Shown: positions 1-9,358 of the stretch, piece by piece
Layout: each line of letters starts with the position of its first letter
How positions within the stretch are numbered: position 1 is the first letter of the stretch
Assembly: GCA_028284445.1 (NCBI GenBank)
Contig: JANQRS010000024.1
Span: 49,413 to 113,412 of the forward strand
Length of the DNA stretch: 64,000 bases
Direction: 5' to 3'
Origin: Calditrichia bacterium
GTDB taxonomy: Bacteria; Calditrichota; Calditrichia; RBG-13-44-9; J075
Position numbers and translations under genes: made by a program
Notes under the pieces: model-generated
Told to the model about the DNA's origin: nothing
The model's database searches: none
The model's input: only the letters and a program-made list of their open reading frames with translations

Positions 1-1
1 A

Positions 2-3000
2 GAGGACGATTTATATTTCGCCAGCGATCGCCACGGGTTAATGAAGCTGAAGAATGATGCACTTCAACAAATCCCCGGCGCGCGAGCCTTCCTTAAACTT
101 GGAAAATTTTTTATCCTGCCTGACAAGGCCCACCAGGCTGATAGCACAAACCAGCGTTTAGTGGTGCTTTCTGACGAGGGCATATATCGATATGACGCCG
201 GGGAATTAATTCGCCTGGAAAGGGCTTTTGCCCATTCGCTGAATGATGACGAAATCAGTACCGCTATTTCTCTCCCAGATAAAGGCATCGCTATTGGTAC
301 CGTCTCGGGCGCTATTCTTATACTCGACAAGCAAAATCATCTGATTCATACACTGAATGTATCATCCGGCCTTCCGGATAGCCGCATCCAAAAACTTCAT
401 ATCGATCCCAATAATGGCTTGTGGATCTTTTCCAAGAACGAAGTGATGCGAACCGAAATCCTATCTCCCTATATGATGTATGGGCAGGAGCACGGATTGG
501 ACGCTGATATTATTTCAATTACCAGATTCGACGGCAAATTATATGCAGCGACAAATGAAGCGCTTTATGAGATTTCCGGACCACGCGTTGAGGCAATTGA
601 AGGGCCATACTCATGCTTTCAAATGCGAGTATGCGATGGCAAGCTATACGTCACCTCAAGCACCGGCCTGTTCGAAATAAGAAAGGGCCGGGCAATTCCA
701 CTGCTGCCTCGCTTTACCTCATCCTGGATCCACGCAGTATATAATCCCGGCCAGGTATATGTCGGATTCTACGACAGCATCGTAAAAACCACCTCTAAGG
801 AAATGCGAAATATTCTACAAAAGCATCCACAAAGCGTGGGAAGTGCCATTTCAACTATGCTGGAAGGTCCGGACGGCAGCATCTGGATTTGCACGACCAG
901 CGGCTACGTTCTGCGAATGGACGCCACTGAAACGATTCACCGCTATTCAAGAGAGCACGGCTTACCGGGTGGCGAATTAACTGCAAAAATTGTCGCCGGG
1001 TTTTTGACATTCGAAACCCGGGATGGCCTCTACAGCTTTGATGAAGAATCCCAGCGCTTTGAGAAGGACAGAATCGTCGGTGCCCGCCTTGGCTATACGG
1101 CCGGCCCGATTTACCGCACAATTCCGGACAGCGCCGGCCATATTTGGGCGGAAGTAGACGGTACCATTGGCCGGGAATGGCGTGTAGCGAGAAAGCAGGC
1201 CGACGGCAGCTATATATGGAAGCAGACGCCGCTTCATCGCTTCAACGATCTTGCTATTACGGCAGTCTATCAAGATAGCGACAACGTTCTTTGGTTTGGC
1301 GTGGCGGGGAAGAAATTGATTCGCTATGCCAGCGACCTGCCGCTTCCCCCGATTGCGAAATCACCGCCGGCTATCCGCCGAGTGTTGGTCAACCAGGATT
1401 CCTTAATCTACGGTGGAACCTGGTCCGGTCGCATGGTACCGTCCGGGCTGGATTACACGAACAATTCCATTCGACTTGATTTTGCAGTTCCCTACTACGA
1501 TCAGTATACCTCGCCGTATTTACAGTGGAAGCTCGACGGCTACGATGATCGCTGGACATCCTGGCGACAGGAAAATCATGTTACCTATACAAATCTGCAG
1601 GAAGGCAGCTATCTATTCAGGGTTCGGACACGCCATGCTGATGGTCAGGTGAGCCCAGAGAGCATGTTCGCTTTTAATATATCCCCACCCTGGTATCGAA
1701 TTTGGTGGATGTATCTGCTCTATATTCTTGGCACAGTCCTTCTGATTTACGGCATCGTCAAATGGCGTTCTCGTCGCCTGGAGCAGGACAAACTGGCTTT
1801 GGAGCGCACAGTTGCAGCCAGAACAGCAGAAGTCGCTGCTCAAAACAAGCAGTTACAGATCCAGGCTGAGCGGCTTCAGGAAATGGATCAGATTAAGTCA
1901 CGCTTTTTTGCGAATATTTCACATGATTTACGCACCCCACTCACCTTGATTCTCGGTCCGCTGGAAACGATGCTCGAAAAAAAGCGACAATCTGAAGACA
2001 GCATCCTGCTCAATATGATATTCCGAAATGCCAATCGCCTGATACTCCTAATTAATGAGCTATTGGAATTATCGCGGATTGAGAACAGAATGGTCCAATT
2101 GCGGGCCGTTCCTTTGGACCTGGTATCGTTCCTGGACGATATTATCCATTCTTTTGGCCCGCTGATCAAAAGTCAGGGAGTAACGCTAACCTTTAATTCT
2201 CATGTGGATGAGTTGATCTGTCATTATGACCGCAATAAAATGGACAAAATCATCTGCAACCTGCTATCTAATGCTTTTAAGTTCACGCCTCAGGGCGGTG
2301 TCATTGAGGTCGAACTTTCCCAGGCCGCTGCTGCTCAACCGATGAGTAAATTCCCGGGGAATCGGCCAGCAGTAGATATGGCGGTCATCCGAGTCAAAGA
2401 CAGTGGCAATGGTATTCCCGCCAGCGACATTCCCTATATTTTCGATCGCTTTTACCAGGTAACCCATGAAGCCAAAGGTGCGGATCGCTATAAGCAGCAT
2501 CAAAGTACCGGTACAGGCATCGGCCTGGCCCTGGTTAAGGAACTGGTTCAACTGCATCATGGAAGAATTGATGTTGAAAGCACTATTGGCGAGGGCACCG
2601 TTTTCAGTCTGCAAATTCCCGTAAACAGATGGCAGGCAGCTAAAACAAAACATGCGAAAGCCCCGAACAGCAAAGATACGCGGCCAGACAATAACACCCG
2701 GCGTCTCGTTGTGAATTCCCTTGCAACGGCACAGACTGTCACTCCTGCACCTGCTGGAGGTCCAGAACCGGAGCAAATAGATGGAACGAGCTCAGGAGCC
2801 AAAGTAGTCGTCGTGGAAGACAACCCGGACGTACGCCGGTTTATTCGACAGCAGATCGGTTCAAAATACGAAATTAGTGAAGCAGCAAACGGTAGCGAAG
2901 GCCTAAAGTTGATTCGGAAGCTCATACCGGATTTGGTTATCAGCGATGTGATGATGCCGCAGATGGATGGTTATCAGCTCTGCTCCGAATTGAAGAGCGA

Positions 3001-3556
3001 TATGAACACAAGTCACATACCGGTTATTTTATTGACTGCCAAAGCCTCTCAGAAGAGTAAAATTGAAGGTCTGGGAACCGGAGCAGAAGCCTATCTAACC
3101 AAGCCCTTTAGCACGACAGAATTGATGCTTCAGATTCGCAACTTGATTGCTGCCAGAAAGCAGCTACAGGAAAAATTGAGGCGCGATCTCCTGATTGAGC
3201 CTTCCAAAATAGATATGCCCTCGATGGACCAACAGTTCCTGACAAGGTCCCGGGAAATTATCGAGGAATATATTTCAGACCCGGATTTCAAGGTAAATCA
3301 ACTGTACCGGGCGATGGGAATGAGCCGTTCTACGTACCATCGCAAGATTCAGGCGCTAACCGGGCTCTCCCCGAATGAGTTCATACGATCGGTGCGTTTG
3401 AAGAGAGCGGCACAATTACTTACGCAAAAAAGCGGTAATATTACCGACATCGCCTTCGAAGTTGGGTTTAATAATTCTGCCTATTTTACCAAATGTTTTA
3501 AGAATCAGTTTGGACATCCCCCTTCAGCATATGCCGCCAAGGCTATTGGCGTTTAA
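2..3556 (+). CDS. Hybrid two-component sensor/response regulator (HTCS), 5' end outside window
   Basis: One-protein signalling chain: sensor, histidine kinase, receiver and DNA-binding regulator. The frame is open to the window edge, and the codons before the first ATG (41) read as a propeller repeat (LYFASDRHGL), so the gene starts upstream. Residues counted from that ATG: beta-propeller repeats to about 450, Y_Y_Y domain about 470-547, one membrane segment about 550-575, HisKA with His628 in the FANISHDLRTPL motif, HATPase with a TGIGLAL motif, receiver with Asp969 in SDVMMPQMDG, and a C-terminal AraC-type helix-turn-helix about 1072-1168. All catalytic residues are present. Family members usually sense a ligand on the periplasmic side and activate nearby genes. 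The operon from 3931 is the closest candidate target, with a repeated site in its promoter. The ligand cannot be read from the sequence. Confidence 0.93.
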   Translation, partial: EDDLYFASDRHGLMKLKNDALQQIPGARAFLKLGKFFILPDKAHQADSTNQRLVVLSDEGIYRYDAGELIRLERAFAHSLNDDEISTAISLPDKGIAIGTVSGAILILDKQNHLIHTLNVSSGLPDSRIQKLHIDPNNGLWIFSKNEVMRTEILSPYMMYGQEHGLDADIISITRFDGKLYAATNEALYEISGPRVEAIEGPYSCFQMRVCDGKLYVTSSTGLFEIRKGRAIPLLPRFTSSWIHAVYNPGQVYVGFYDSIVKTTSKEMRNILQKHPQSVGSAISTMLEGPDGSIWICTTSGYVLRMDATETIHRYSREHGLPGGELTAKIVAGFLTFETRDGLYSFDEESQRFEKDRIVGARLGYTAGPIYRTIPDSAGHIWAEVDGTIGREWRVARKQADGSYIWKQTPLHRFNDLAITAVYQDSDNVLWFGVAGKKLIRYASDLPLPPIAKSPPAIRRVLVNQDSLIYGGTWSGRMVPSGLDYTNNSIRLDFAVPYYDQYTSPYLQWKLDGYDDRWTSWRQENHVTYTNLQEGSYLFRVRTRHADGQVSPESMFAFNISPPWYRIWWMYLLYILGTVLLIYGIVKWRSRRLEQDKLALERTVAARTAEVAAQNKQLQIQAERLQEMDQIKSRFFANISHDLRTPLTLILGPLETMLEKKRQSEDSILLNMIFRNANRLILLINELLELSRIENRMVQLRAVPLDLVSFLDDIIHSFGPLIKSQGVTLTFNSHVDELICHYDRNKMDKIICNLLSNAFKFTPQGGVIEVELSQAAAAQPMSKFPGNRPAVDMAVIRVKDSGNGIPASDIPYIFDRFYQVTHEAKGADRYKQHQSTGTGIGLALVKELVQLHHGRIDVESTIGEGTVFSLQIPVNRWQAAKTKHAKAPNSKDTRPDNNTRRLVVNSLATAQTVTPAPAGGPEPEQIDGTSSGAKVVVVEDNPDVRRFIRQQIGSKYEISEAANGSEGLKLIRKLIPDLVISDVMMPQMDGYQLCSELKSDMNTSHIPVILLTAKASQKSKIEGLGTGAEAYLTKPFSTTELMLQIRNLIAARKQLQEKLRRDLLIEPSKIDMPSMDQQFLTRSREIIEEYISDPDFKVNQLYRAMGMSRSTYHRKIQALTGLSPNEFIRSVRLKRAAQLLTQKSGNITDIAFEVGFNNSAYFTKCFKNQFGHPPSAYAAKAIGV

Positions 3557-3562
3557 AGATTC

Positions 3563-3661
3563 ACCACGAATCAACGCGAATGGACACGAAATTATGAATG
3601 GTTTCTATGTCTAGCTCCCGCTTATTTTGACCATTCACGCTCGTTCGCGTTGATTCGTGGT
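3563..3661. repeat. Long inverted repeat (18-bp perfect arms) after the HTCS gene
   Basis: Arms at 3563-3580 and 3644-3661 are perfect reverse complements (ACCACGAATCAACGCGAA) around a 63-base loop. Directly after a stop codon it could end transcription. From memory, very similar ACCACGAATCAACGCGAA-like strings recur between genes in many environmental bacterial genomes, so a dispersed repeat is the more likely reading. Confidence 0.7.
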
Positions 3662-3803
3662 AATCCCTTTCCGTTTTCCTACTCACGCACTAAGAGCTCA
3701 CCACAGACCAGAACAGATTTCATCAAATATTCACGGGCGATATTCTCGCCCTAGATGCCCTTCCTCATGCGAAAAACCGCCTTCAAACACCCTAAAAATG
3801 GGC

Positions 3804-3835
3804 ATTTGAGCAATATTGACAACGATTTGAGCAAT
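3804..3835 (+). promoter_or_regulatory. Direct repeat of 11 bp, 21 bp apart: possible operator
   Basis: The string ATTTGAGCAAT occurs at 3804-3814 and 3825-3835. The 21-base period is two helical turns, the usual spacing for AraC-family half-sites. One copy precedes the predicted -35 box and the other lies in the promoter spacer. Binding by the AraC-type domain of the upstream HTCS is an inference. Confidence 0.45.
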
Positions 3836-3844
3836 CTGTTATAG
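3816..3844 (+). promoter_or_regulatory. Sigma-70-type promoter for the adenylation operon
   Basis: A perfect -35 box TTGACA (3816-3821) is followed after exactly 17 bases by TTATAG (3839-3844). Transcription would begin near 3850, leaving an 80-base leader before the ATG at 3931. Confidence 0.55.
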
Positions 3845-3930
3845 AGACGGAAGGGGTCTCTCAGCTATCATGTTCGTGCATCCGAAATGGACGCTTAATC
3901 ATTGTTCATCATAACCGGAAAGGAACCGAC

Positions 3931-5637
3931 ATGAACGCCGAGAGCAGTAAAAAATCGCAATCAACAATTGCCAATCGCCCAACACGGCGCAGAAGAAGAC
4001 GCTCGCGCAAGTATCATTTTAATCGCGCAGCTCTTGCCAATCTCTCTCCAGGCGACATTGAACGCTTCGAGCAATTTGGGCAGGGACCGATAAAAGAGCT
4101 ACCCTTTTCTCTTATCCATGAAGCATTTGAATATCACGTACGCGCAATGCCAGAGGCAATTGCGGTGCAGCATCGGTCAGATTCAATTACATACCAGCAG
4201 CTCGATCATCAGGCAAATCAACTGGCGGCAATTCTGGCTGCAAACGGCATCGGCCGCGGTGATTTTGTAGGCCTGTTTCTGCAGCGCTCAATTCCGATGA
4301 TTGTTGGAATAGTTGCAACCCTGAAAGCCGGCGCAGCATATGTGCCTCAACACCTGGGCGTAGCGCCGGAGTCGCAGTTGCGGCAGGTCATGAGCGATAT
4401 TTCCGCAAAAGTAGTGCTGACCATTTCCGAATTGCAGCATCTGCTGCCACAGGAAGATGGTGTCAAATATATTGCCATTGACGAGATTCTGACAAAAGCA
4501 GAAGAAACCGGCAAAGCACCATTTGTCTTCGAAACACCAGGCAATCAGAAAAGTAGCGATCCCTGCTTTGTTATTTTCACATCGGGTACGACCGGCAAGC
4601 CCAATGGGGTTCAGGTTACCCACCAAAATGTCTGCAATATTCTGCTTACCGCGCCGGGTAATTTGGGCATTCGCCCGGGGATGAAAGTCGGGCAAATTCT
4701 GAGCATCGCTTTTGATATGGCTGCCTGGGAGATACTTGGTAGTTTGGGCAACGGCGCCACTCTGGTCATTCGCGGCAAAGACTTCATGGAGACCGCCCGC
4801 CAGGTTGACGTGCTTATTGCCACGCCGAGCGTCCTTGGCACCCTCGATGCCGACGGGTGCCATAATGTCCGTGTCGTTGCAGTTGCCGGTGAACCTTGCC
4901 CGCGACCGCTTGCTGACAAATGGTCTGCCTTCTGTACCTTCTACAATTCCTGCGGACCAACCGAAACCACGATTATCAACACCGCTCAAAATTACAACGC
5001 CTGGTCAAACGGCCTGACGATCGGGAAACCGACACCAAACAACACTGTCTACGTTCTCGATGAAAATAGAAATCCGCTCCCCATTGGAGAAGTCGGGGAA
5101 ATGTGGGCTGGCGGCGATTGCGTCTCCGCCGGTTATCTCAAAAATCCGGCATTAACAGCAGAGCGCTATGCGCCGGATCCTTTTCTTGGAAATGGCCGCA
5201 TGATGTTTCGCACCCGTGATCTTGGGCGCTGGACGCCGGATGGAGAATTAGAACACTTTGGTCGAACGGATGATCAGGTAAAGATTCGCGGTTTTCGCGT
5301 GGAACTCGATTCCGTATCGGGCGCATTGGAATCTACACCATCCTGCGACAAAGCAGTCACGTTGAAGCTGGACAATCGCAGCCTGGTGGCATTTGTTTCA
5401 CCGCAGACAACCAATCTGACAGCTGCAAAGAATGCGGTTTCTGCCTCGCTCCCCTATTACTGTATCCCGTCAGTCATCATTCCGCTAGATGATTTCCCGA
5501 TGACCAGTCGCGGCAAGGTCGACAAACGGGCTCTGATGGAACTGGCGCGTAGCCAATCTGCCGCAGAAAAATTGACACACAACAATCAACACCCAACAAA
5601 AGACGCGAAACAGCCTGCGATGCGGGCGGAGGTATGA
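3931..5637 (+). CDS. Stand-alone NRPS-type adenylation enzyme (AMP-binding)
   Basis: Activates a carboxylic or amino acid as acyl-AMP. Core motifs are intact: TSGTTGKPNG near residue 218, FDMAAWE near 255 (Asp at the place that contacts the amino group in amino-acid-activating domains), GPTETTI near 343, GRTDDQVKIRGFRVEL near 446-460, and SRGKVDKRAL with the catalytic Lys near 533. No carrier-protein or condensation domain follows, so the acyl acceptor is unknown. The N-terminus is strongly basic (RRRRRRSRK), a motif echoed in the next protein. The start is supported by GGAAAGGA before the ATG. It ends one base before the next gene, and a crotonase follows, so the three are almost certainly one operon. 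Substrate is not predictable by eye. Confidence 0.9.
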   Translation: MNAESSKKSQSTIANRPTRRRRRRSRKYHFNRAALANLSPGDIERFEQFGQGPIKELPFSLIHEAFEYHVRAMPEAIAVQHRSDSITYQQLDHQANQLAAILAANGIGRGDFVGLFLQRSIPMIVGIVATLKAGAAYVPQHLGVAPESQLRQVMSDISAKVVLTISELQHLLPQEDGVKYIAIDEILTKAEETGKAPFVFETPGNQKSSDPCFVIFTSGTTGKPNGVQVTHQNVCNILLTAPGNLGIRPGMKVGQILSIAFDMAAWEILGSLGNGATLVIRGKDFMETARQVDVLIATPSVLGTLDADGCHNVRVVAVAGEPCPRPLADKWSAFCTFYNSCGPTETTIINTAQNYNAWSNGLTIGKPTPNNTVYVLDENRNPLPIGEVGEMWAGGDCVSAGYLKNPALTAERYAPDPFLGNGRMMFRTRDLGRWTPDGELEHFGRTDDQVKIRGFRVELDSVSGALESTPSCDKAVTLKLDNRSLVAFVSPQTTNLTAAKNAVSASLPYYCIPSVIIPLDDFPMTSRGKVDKRALMELARSQSAAEKLTHNNQHPTKDAKQPAMRAEV

Positions 5638-5638
5638 C

Positions 5639-7054
5639 ATGCAGGACTCTAACATCAAAACCAAACAGCTGCGGCGCCGCTCAAGAAAGCGGTCCATCCG
5701 CAGGCAAACACGGCATCCAAAACCCATTAATCTCGAAGCGATATCTCTACCTACGCAGCAAGGCTTCCTGCGCCGTATGATGAAGGGCGAGCAATTGATG
5801 CACTATAACCGGCTCATCATGGTTGTATTGCTAAGCAACATCGCACTTGCCTTTTTTGGCATCAGTAATGGGTGGTGGTGGATTGGCAATGCACCGGCTC
5901 TGTCGGCCTTGTCGAATATGGTATTGGCGAACCTGACAATTGCCATCATCGTCCGCCAGCACTACGTCATCAACTTCCTTTTCTGGATGGCTACCAGCGC
6001 CCCAACCAGTTGGCCGCTGGGCATTCGCCGGATATTGGGAAAAGTGTATCACTTCGGCGGCATCCATGTTGGCGGAGCCATCGCCGGGACCACCTGGTTT
6101 GCCTTGCTGGTTGCAGCAATGGTTCATCAATACGTTACCGGCACTGCCGGCATCTCAATGACAACCATGATCATCAGCGGACTGCTGCTGGTAACATTGC
6201 TGATCATTATCTTGATGGCATTGCCCTCACAACGCGCCAAACATCATGATCGATTTGAGATGTCGCATCGCTTCGGCGGATGGACAGCACTTGCCCTGTT
6301 CTGGGCTCAGAACATCATGTTCACTATAGATCAGCACCCGGACACTCCATTGAGCGAAGCTCTATTTGCATCTCCCGGGTTCTGGTTATTGCTGCTGGTT
6401 ACCTTCAGCATTGCTCTGCCCTGGCTGCGCTTGCGCAAAGTGCCGGTCTCGGTTGAGCGCCCGTCCGGCCACGTTGCCTTGGCAAAATTCGGACATGTCA
6501 CACCATTCGCCGGCTCATCGACAGCCTTAAGCCGAAGCCCTCTAACAGAATGGCATTCCTTCGCGAACGTTCCGGCTCCCGGAGAACAGGGCTTTCGCCT
6601 GACCATCAGCCGCGCCGGCGACTGGACAGGAGACTTCATTGACGAACTGCCCGCCTATATCTGGGTGAAGGGAATCCCAACTGCAGGCGTCGGCAATATC
6701 GATCAACTGTTTAAAAAAGTCGTTTGGGTTGCCACCGGCAGCGGCATTGGACCATGCTTGCCTCATCTCTTATCTCGGGAAGTCCCTGCTAAGTTGATTT
6801 GGTCAACCCGAAGCCCGCGAAAGACCTACGGTGACGAATTTGTCGACGAGATCCTCAGCGTTCAACCGGACGCCATCATTTGGGATACTGACAAAAAGGG
6901 CCGACCCGACCTTGTCAAACTGGCCTGGATGGCAATGAAGGAATTTGAAGCCGAAGCGGTCATTTGCATCTCCAACAAGAAGCTAACCTGGCAGGTGGTT
7001 TACGGTATGGAAAGCCGCGGTCTTCCCGCCTATGGCGCCATTTGGGATTCTTAA
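5639..7054 (+). CDS. Integral membrane flavoprotein-like protein (TmpA-like)
   Basis: Residues 1-30 are Arg-rich (RRRSRK), then about six membrane helices between 58 and 270, then a soluble C-terminal half that resembles a ferredoxin-NADP-reductase module, with ATGSGIGPCLPHLL near 364-378 as the nucleotide-binding turn. Several His residues lie in or next to the helices (RQHY, YHFGG, VHQY, SHRFGG), which might carry heme. The overall plan recalls ferric-reductase-like proteins and, from memory, the fungal TmpA membrane flavoproteins, some of which work with or are fused to adenylate-forming enzymes. Its start has GGAGG about seven bases upstream, overlapping the end of the adenylation gene. 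It probably reduces or oxidises the product of its partner at the membrane; this is inference. Confidence 0.7.
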   Translation: MQDSNIKTKQLRRRSRKRSIRRQTRHPKPINLEAISLPTQQGFLRRMMKGEQLMHYNRLIMVVLLSNIALAFFGISNGWWWIGNAPALSALSNMVLANLTIAIIVRQHYVINFLFWMATSAPTSWPLGIRRILGKVYHFGGIHVGGAIAGTTWFALLVAAMVHQYVTGTAGISMTTMIISGLLLVTLLIIILMALPSQRAKHHDRFEMSHRFGGWTALALFWAQNIMFTIDQHPDTPLSEALFASPGFWLLLLVTFSIALPWLRLRKVPVSVERPSGHVALAKFGHVTPFAGSSTALSRSPLTEWHSFANVPAPGEQGFRLTISRAGDWTGDFIDELPAYIWVKGIPTAGVGNIDQLFKKVVWVATGSGIGPCLPHLLSREVPAKLIWSTRSPRKTYGDEFVDEILSVQPDAIIWDTDKKGRPDLVKLAWMAMKEFEAEAVICISNKKLTWQVVYGMESRGLPAYGAIWDS

Positions 7055-7075
7055 TCAACAACGAAAGGAAATATC

Positions 7076-7840
7076 ATGAACATTTTACTGGAAAGTAAAA
7101 AGCGGGTTGCCATTATCCGCCTGAACCGGCCGGAGGTTCTCAATGCCCTCAACTCGGAGGTGATGTATGAGATGGTCGAGAAAATGCAGGAACTGGATCG
7201 CAACACAGAAATCGGATGCTTTGTCATCACCGGATCCGAAAAAGTTTTCGCTGCCGGCGCTGATATTAAGGAATTGGCGGGCAAGTCATACATCGACATG
7301 GTTCGCGAAGACTTCTTCTCCGCCTGGGAAAGCTTTGCTGCCTTGAGGACACCAAAGGTTGCAGCGGTGTCCGGCTACGCGCTTGGCGGTGGTTGCGAAC
7401 TCGCCATGATGTGCGACATCATTTATGCTGCTGAGAACGCCAGATTCGGGCAGCCCGAAATCAAACTCGGCTTGATTCCCGGCATCGGCGGATCACAGCG
7501 GCTGACAAAGCTGATCGGTAAAGCCAAAGCGATGGACATGCTGCTTACCGGACGGATGATGTCTGCCCGCGAGGCAGAAAAAGCCGGTCTGGTGTCGCGG
7601 GTGTTTTCTTCGGAGGCGCTAATGGAGGAAACACTATCAGCGGCTCGAACCATCGCATCCTATAGCAAACCGGCTGCGATGGCTGCAAGAGAAGTTGTAG
7701 ATCAGGCTCTAAACATGAGCCTGCGCGAAGGCATTCTCTTCGAACGACGAAACTATCACGCCTTATGGGCAACGGAAGATGCGCGGGAAGGCATGAACGC
7801 CTTCATCGAAAAACGTGAGCCGGTTTTCAGAGGGCAATAA
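7076..7840 (+). CDS. Enoyl-CoA hydratase/isomerase family protein (crotonase)
   Basis: Full-length crotonase of 254 residues. Oxyanion-hole and CoA-binding segments are visible: FAAGADIKEL near 60-68 and ALGGGCELAMMCD near 102-113. Both hydratase glutamates are present, one in GGCEL and one in GQPEIKLGLIPG near 128. It should hydrate trans-2-enoyl-CoA or act on a related acyl thioester. The start is backed by AAAGGA seven bases upstream. It lies 21 bases after the membrane flavoprotein gene, so the substrate may be the acid activated by the adenylation enzyme, but a housekeeping fatty-acid role cannot be excluded. Confidence 0.92.
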   Translation: MNILLESKKRVAIIRLNRPEVLNALNSEVMYEMVEKMQELDRNTEIGCFVITGSEKVFAAGADIKELAGKSYIDMVREDFFSAWESFAALRTPKVAAVSGYALGGGCELAMMCDIIYAAENARFGQPEIKLGLIPGIGGSQRLTKLIGKAKAMDMLLTGRMMSAREAEKAGLVSRVFSSEALMEETLSAARTIASYSKPAAMAAREVVDQALNMSLREGILFERRNYHALWATEDAREGMNAFIEKREPVFRGQ

Positions 7841-7946
7841 AACAGGAAACAAATCAGCACTCCGCGCGAGGAGTGAATGAAACCAACTAAATAGGCAGCA
7901 ACACTCAATCAATCAAATCATTTAACAGACAAGTCAGGAGACTAGT

Positions 7947-8603
7947 ATGAAAACCACAGCAAAACTTCAATCCATTTTATTTGTTCTATTACTTACTGCA
8001 GCCAGCCTCGCACAAATTGAAGCCGACATCAAGCATATTTCAAGCGACTTCTTTCCAATAACAGAGAACCGCTTCGACGGTTTGGAAATCGCACCGGAAT
8101 ATCTGTATGGTATCAACAGTCCGCTGGGTAGCATTGTCGGATTTGGATTCGTAGAATGGCGTTATTTTAACGAACTCAGCTACATTACCGAGCATTCTAC
8201 CGCTTACCGCTTGCCCTTCGGATCACCGATCGAACAGCTGCCGCTACCGGGCATAGAGCTGGAATTGTTTTATCCTGGATCGGACCTTGGCACGAAGGTG
8301 GGTCTGGTATTCAACGCCAAGCTACCGCTTTTCCGCTATTTCGGCGTTACCTACTTTGGCTGGACCAATAGCAATGTCCCGTTTGATGAAAGCTACAAAA
8401 TTGTCTGGAACAGCAAGCCGTTCATGATTGGAGATTTCGCGATCAACACCGAAGGGTTTTTCCGGGTTCGTCCTGATTTTGTGAACTACGGTCAGCCCCA
8501 AATCTGGTTAGCCAAGGGCGAATCCAACGTTAAGTTTGGCGTCGAATTGGAACTCACAGACAGAGATGTGTTCCCACTTTTCGGCTTCCGCTATACCCTC
8601 TAG
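7947..8603 (+). CDS. Small exported, probably outer-membrane, protein
   Basis: Not assigned to a known family. A clear signal peptide (residues 1-22, cleavage after SLA or nearby) precedes about 195 residues rich in Tyr, Phe and Gly with alternating hydrophobic patterns (FGFVEWRYF, GVTYFGW, FGFRYTL). This fits a small eight-strand outer-membrane barrel; the last residues are aromatic-rich as in barrels, although the final residue is Leu. AGGAG lies just before the ATG. It is 106 bases after the crotonase gene and may be read through from that operon or on its own. Confidence 0.6.
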   Translation: MKTTAKLQSILFVLLLTAASLAQIEADIKHISSDFFPITENRFDGLEIAPEYLYGINSPLGSIVGFGFVEWRYFNELSYITEHSTAYRLPFGSPIEQLPLPGIELELFYPGSDLGTKVGLVFNAKLPLFRYFGVTYFGWTNSNVPFDESYKIVWNSKPFMIGDFAINTEGFFRVRPDFVNYGQPQIWLAKGESNVKFGVELELTDRDVFPLFGFRYTL

Positions 8604-8654
8604 TCCATATGGACCTGCACGGGCTCAGGACAGGGAATAGCTGATCTCAGACGA

Positions 8655-8693
8655 ATGCGCCTGGTGTGCGACAGAGCCACGCACCAGGCGCAT
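8655..8693. terminator. Strong hairpin between convergent genes
   Basis: Perfect 12-bp arms (ATGCGCCTGGTG at 8655-8666 and CACCAGGCGCAT at 8682-8693) enclose 15 bases. It stands between two converging genes, so it can serve both strands. There is no strong T-run on either side. Confidence 0.6.
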
Positions 8694-8700
8694 AATATTG

Positions 8701-9048
8701 CTAGCGGCAGGGCCTTTGCAGTGGAACCCTTTCCAGTAGCCTTTCAACCGGTCGGCCATCGAGCAGATGTCCCTGGATAATTTCATCGACATCTTCAACG
8801 TCAACCCCGAGATACCAGGTATTTTCAGGATAGACGACAATTGTCGTTCCTCGCCCGCAGACACCCAGGCAACTTGTTGAAGAGACCATCACCTGTCCCC
8901 ACATTTGATTATCATTCACTGCGCGTGTCAGCTTCATATAGACAGCCCGGGCTTCTTCGCCGTCCGCAGCGCAACGGGTTTCTATTGCAGCCGGTCGCTG
9001 AGAAACACAGACCAACACATGATATTTGAATTGAAAGTTGCTTCGCAT
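8701..9048 (-). CDS. Thioredoxin-like 2Fe-2S ferredoxin
   Basis: Small electron carrier of the thioredoxin-fold [2Fe-2S] family. Four cysteines sit at the expected places: Cys14 (VCVSQRP), Cys26, Cys60 and Cys64 (SCLGVCGRG), followed by the conserved VYPENTWYLGV strand. At 115 residues it has the usual length. The start follows AGGGAGG. It is the only minus-strand gene in the first 20 kb and is transcribed toward the exported-protein gene. Such ferredoxins are known from hydrogenase and nitrogen-metabolism clusters, but nothing next to it names a partner. Confidence 0.85.
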   Translation of the reverse strand: MRSNFQFKYHVLVCVSQRPAAIETRCAADGEEARAVYMKLTRAVNDNQMWGQVMVSSTSCLGVCGRGTTIVVYPENTWYLGVDVEDVDEIIQGHLLDGRPVERLLERVPLQRPCR

Positions 9049-9358
9049 GGCATTCCTCCCTGTTAAATAGTAAAACCTCCCCGCCCGCGGAGCCGGAAAG
9101 ACGGATCCGCAGCGCAGGGTGTTGCCCCAACTCCGCCGGGGAATACTTAAACCGGCATCTTAGTCCGCTGCCCTTGCAGACTAAACTATCAGGAGATACG
9201 GTGATAGTCGTATATAGTCAGGTCTTTACAGAACGTGTGAAAATAAATCGCACTTGAATAAGAGGCTTGAATTCGTGACCTTTTGAAAGCTACCGGAGTT
9301 CAATCATCAAACACGTTTTTCAAGCTGGCTCTTTCGATTCCTGCTGTGAGTAGGCAAT
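9049..9358. other. Divergent intergenic region with two small inverted repeats
   Basis: It holds the promoters of the ferredoxin gene (minus) and of the sigma-factor gene (plus). The ferredoxin leader is GC-rich and may fold. Two adjacent inverted repeats are visible: TTAGTC/GACTAA (9160-9165, 9179-9184) and ACTATC/GATAGT (9185-9190, 9203-9208). No known riboswitch core was recognised. Confidence 0.4.

Noticed and set aside
2264..2925. Long minus-strand frames inside the HTCS gene
   Set aside because: Antisense shadows of a gene with intact kinase and receiver motifs; no domain in them.
9049..9358. Possible riboswitch in the GC-rich leader of the ferredoxin gene
   Set aside because: No core of cobalamin, TPP, molybdenum-cofactor or c-di-GMP type could be matched by eye.
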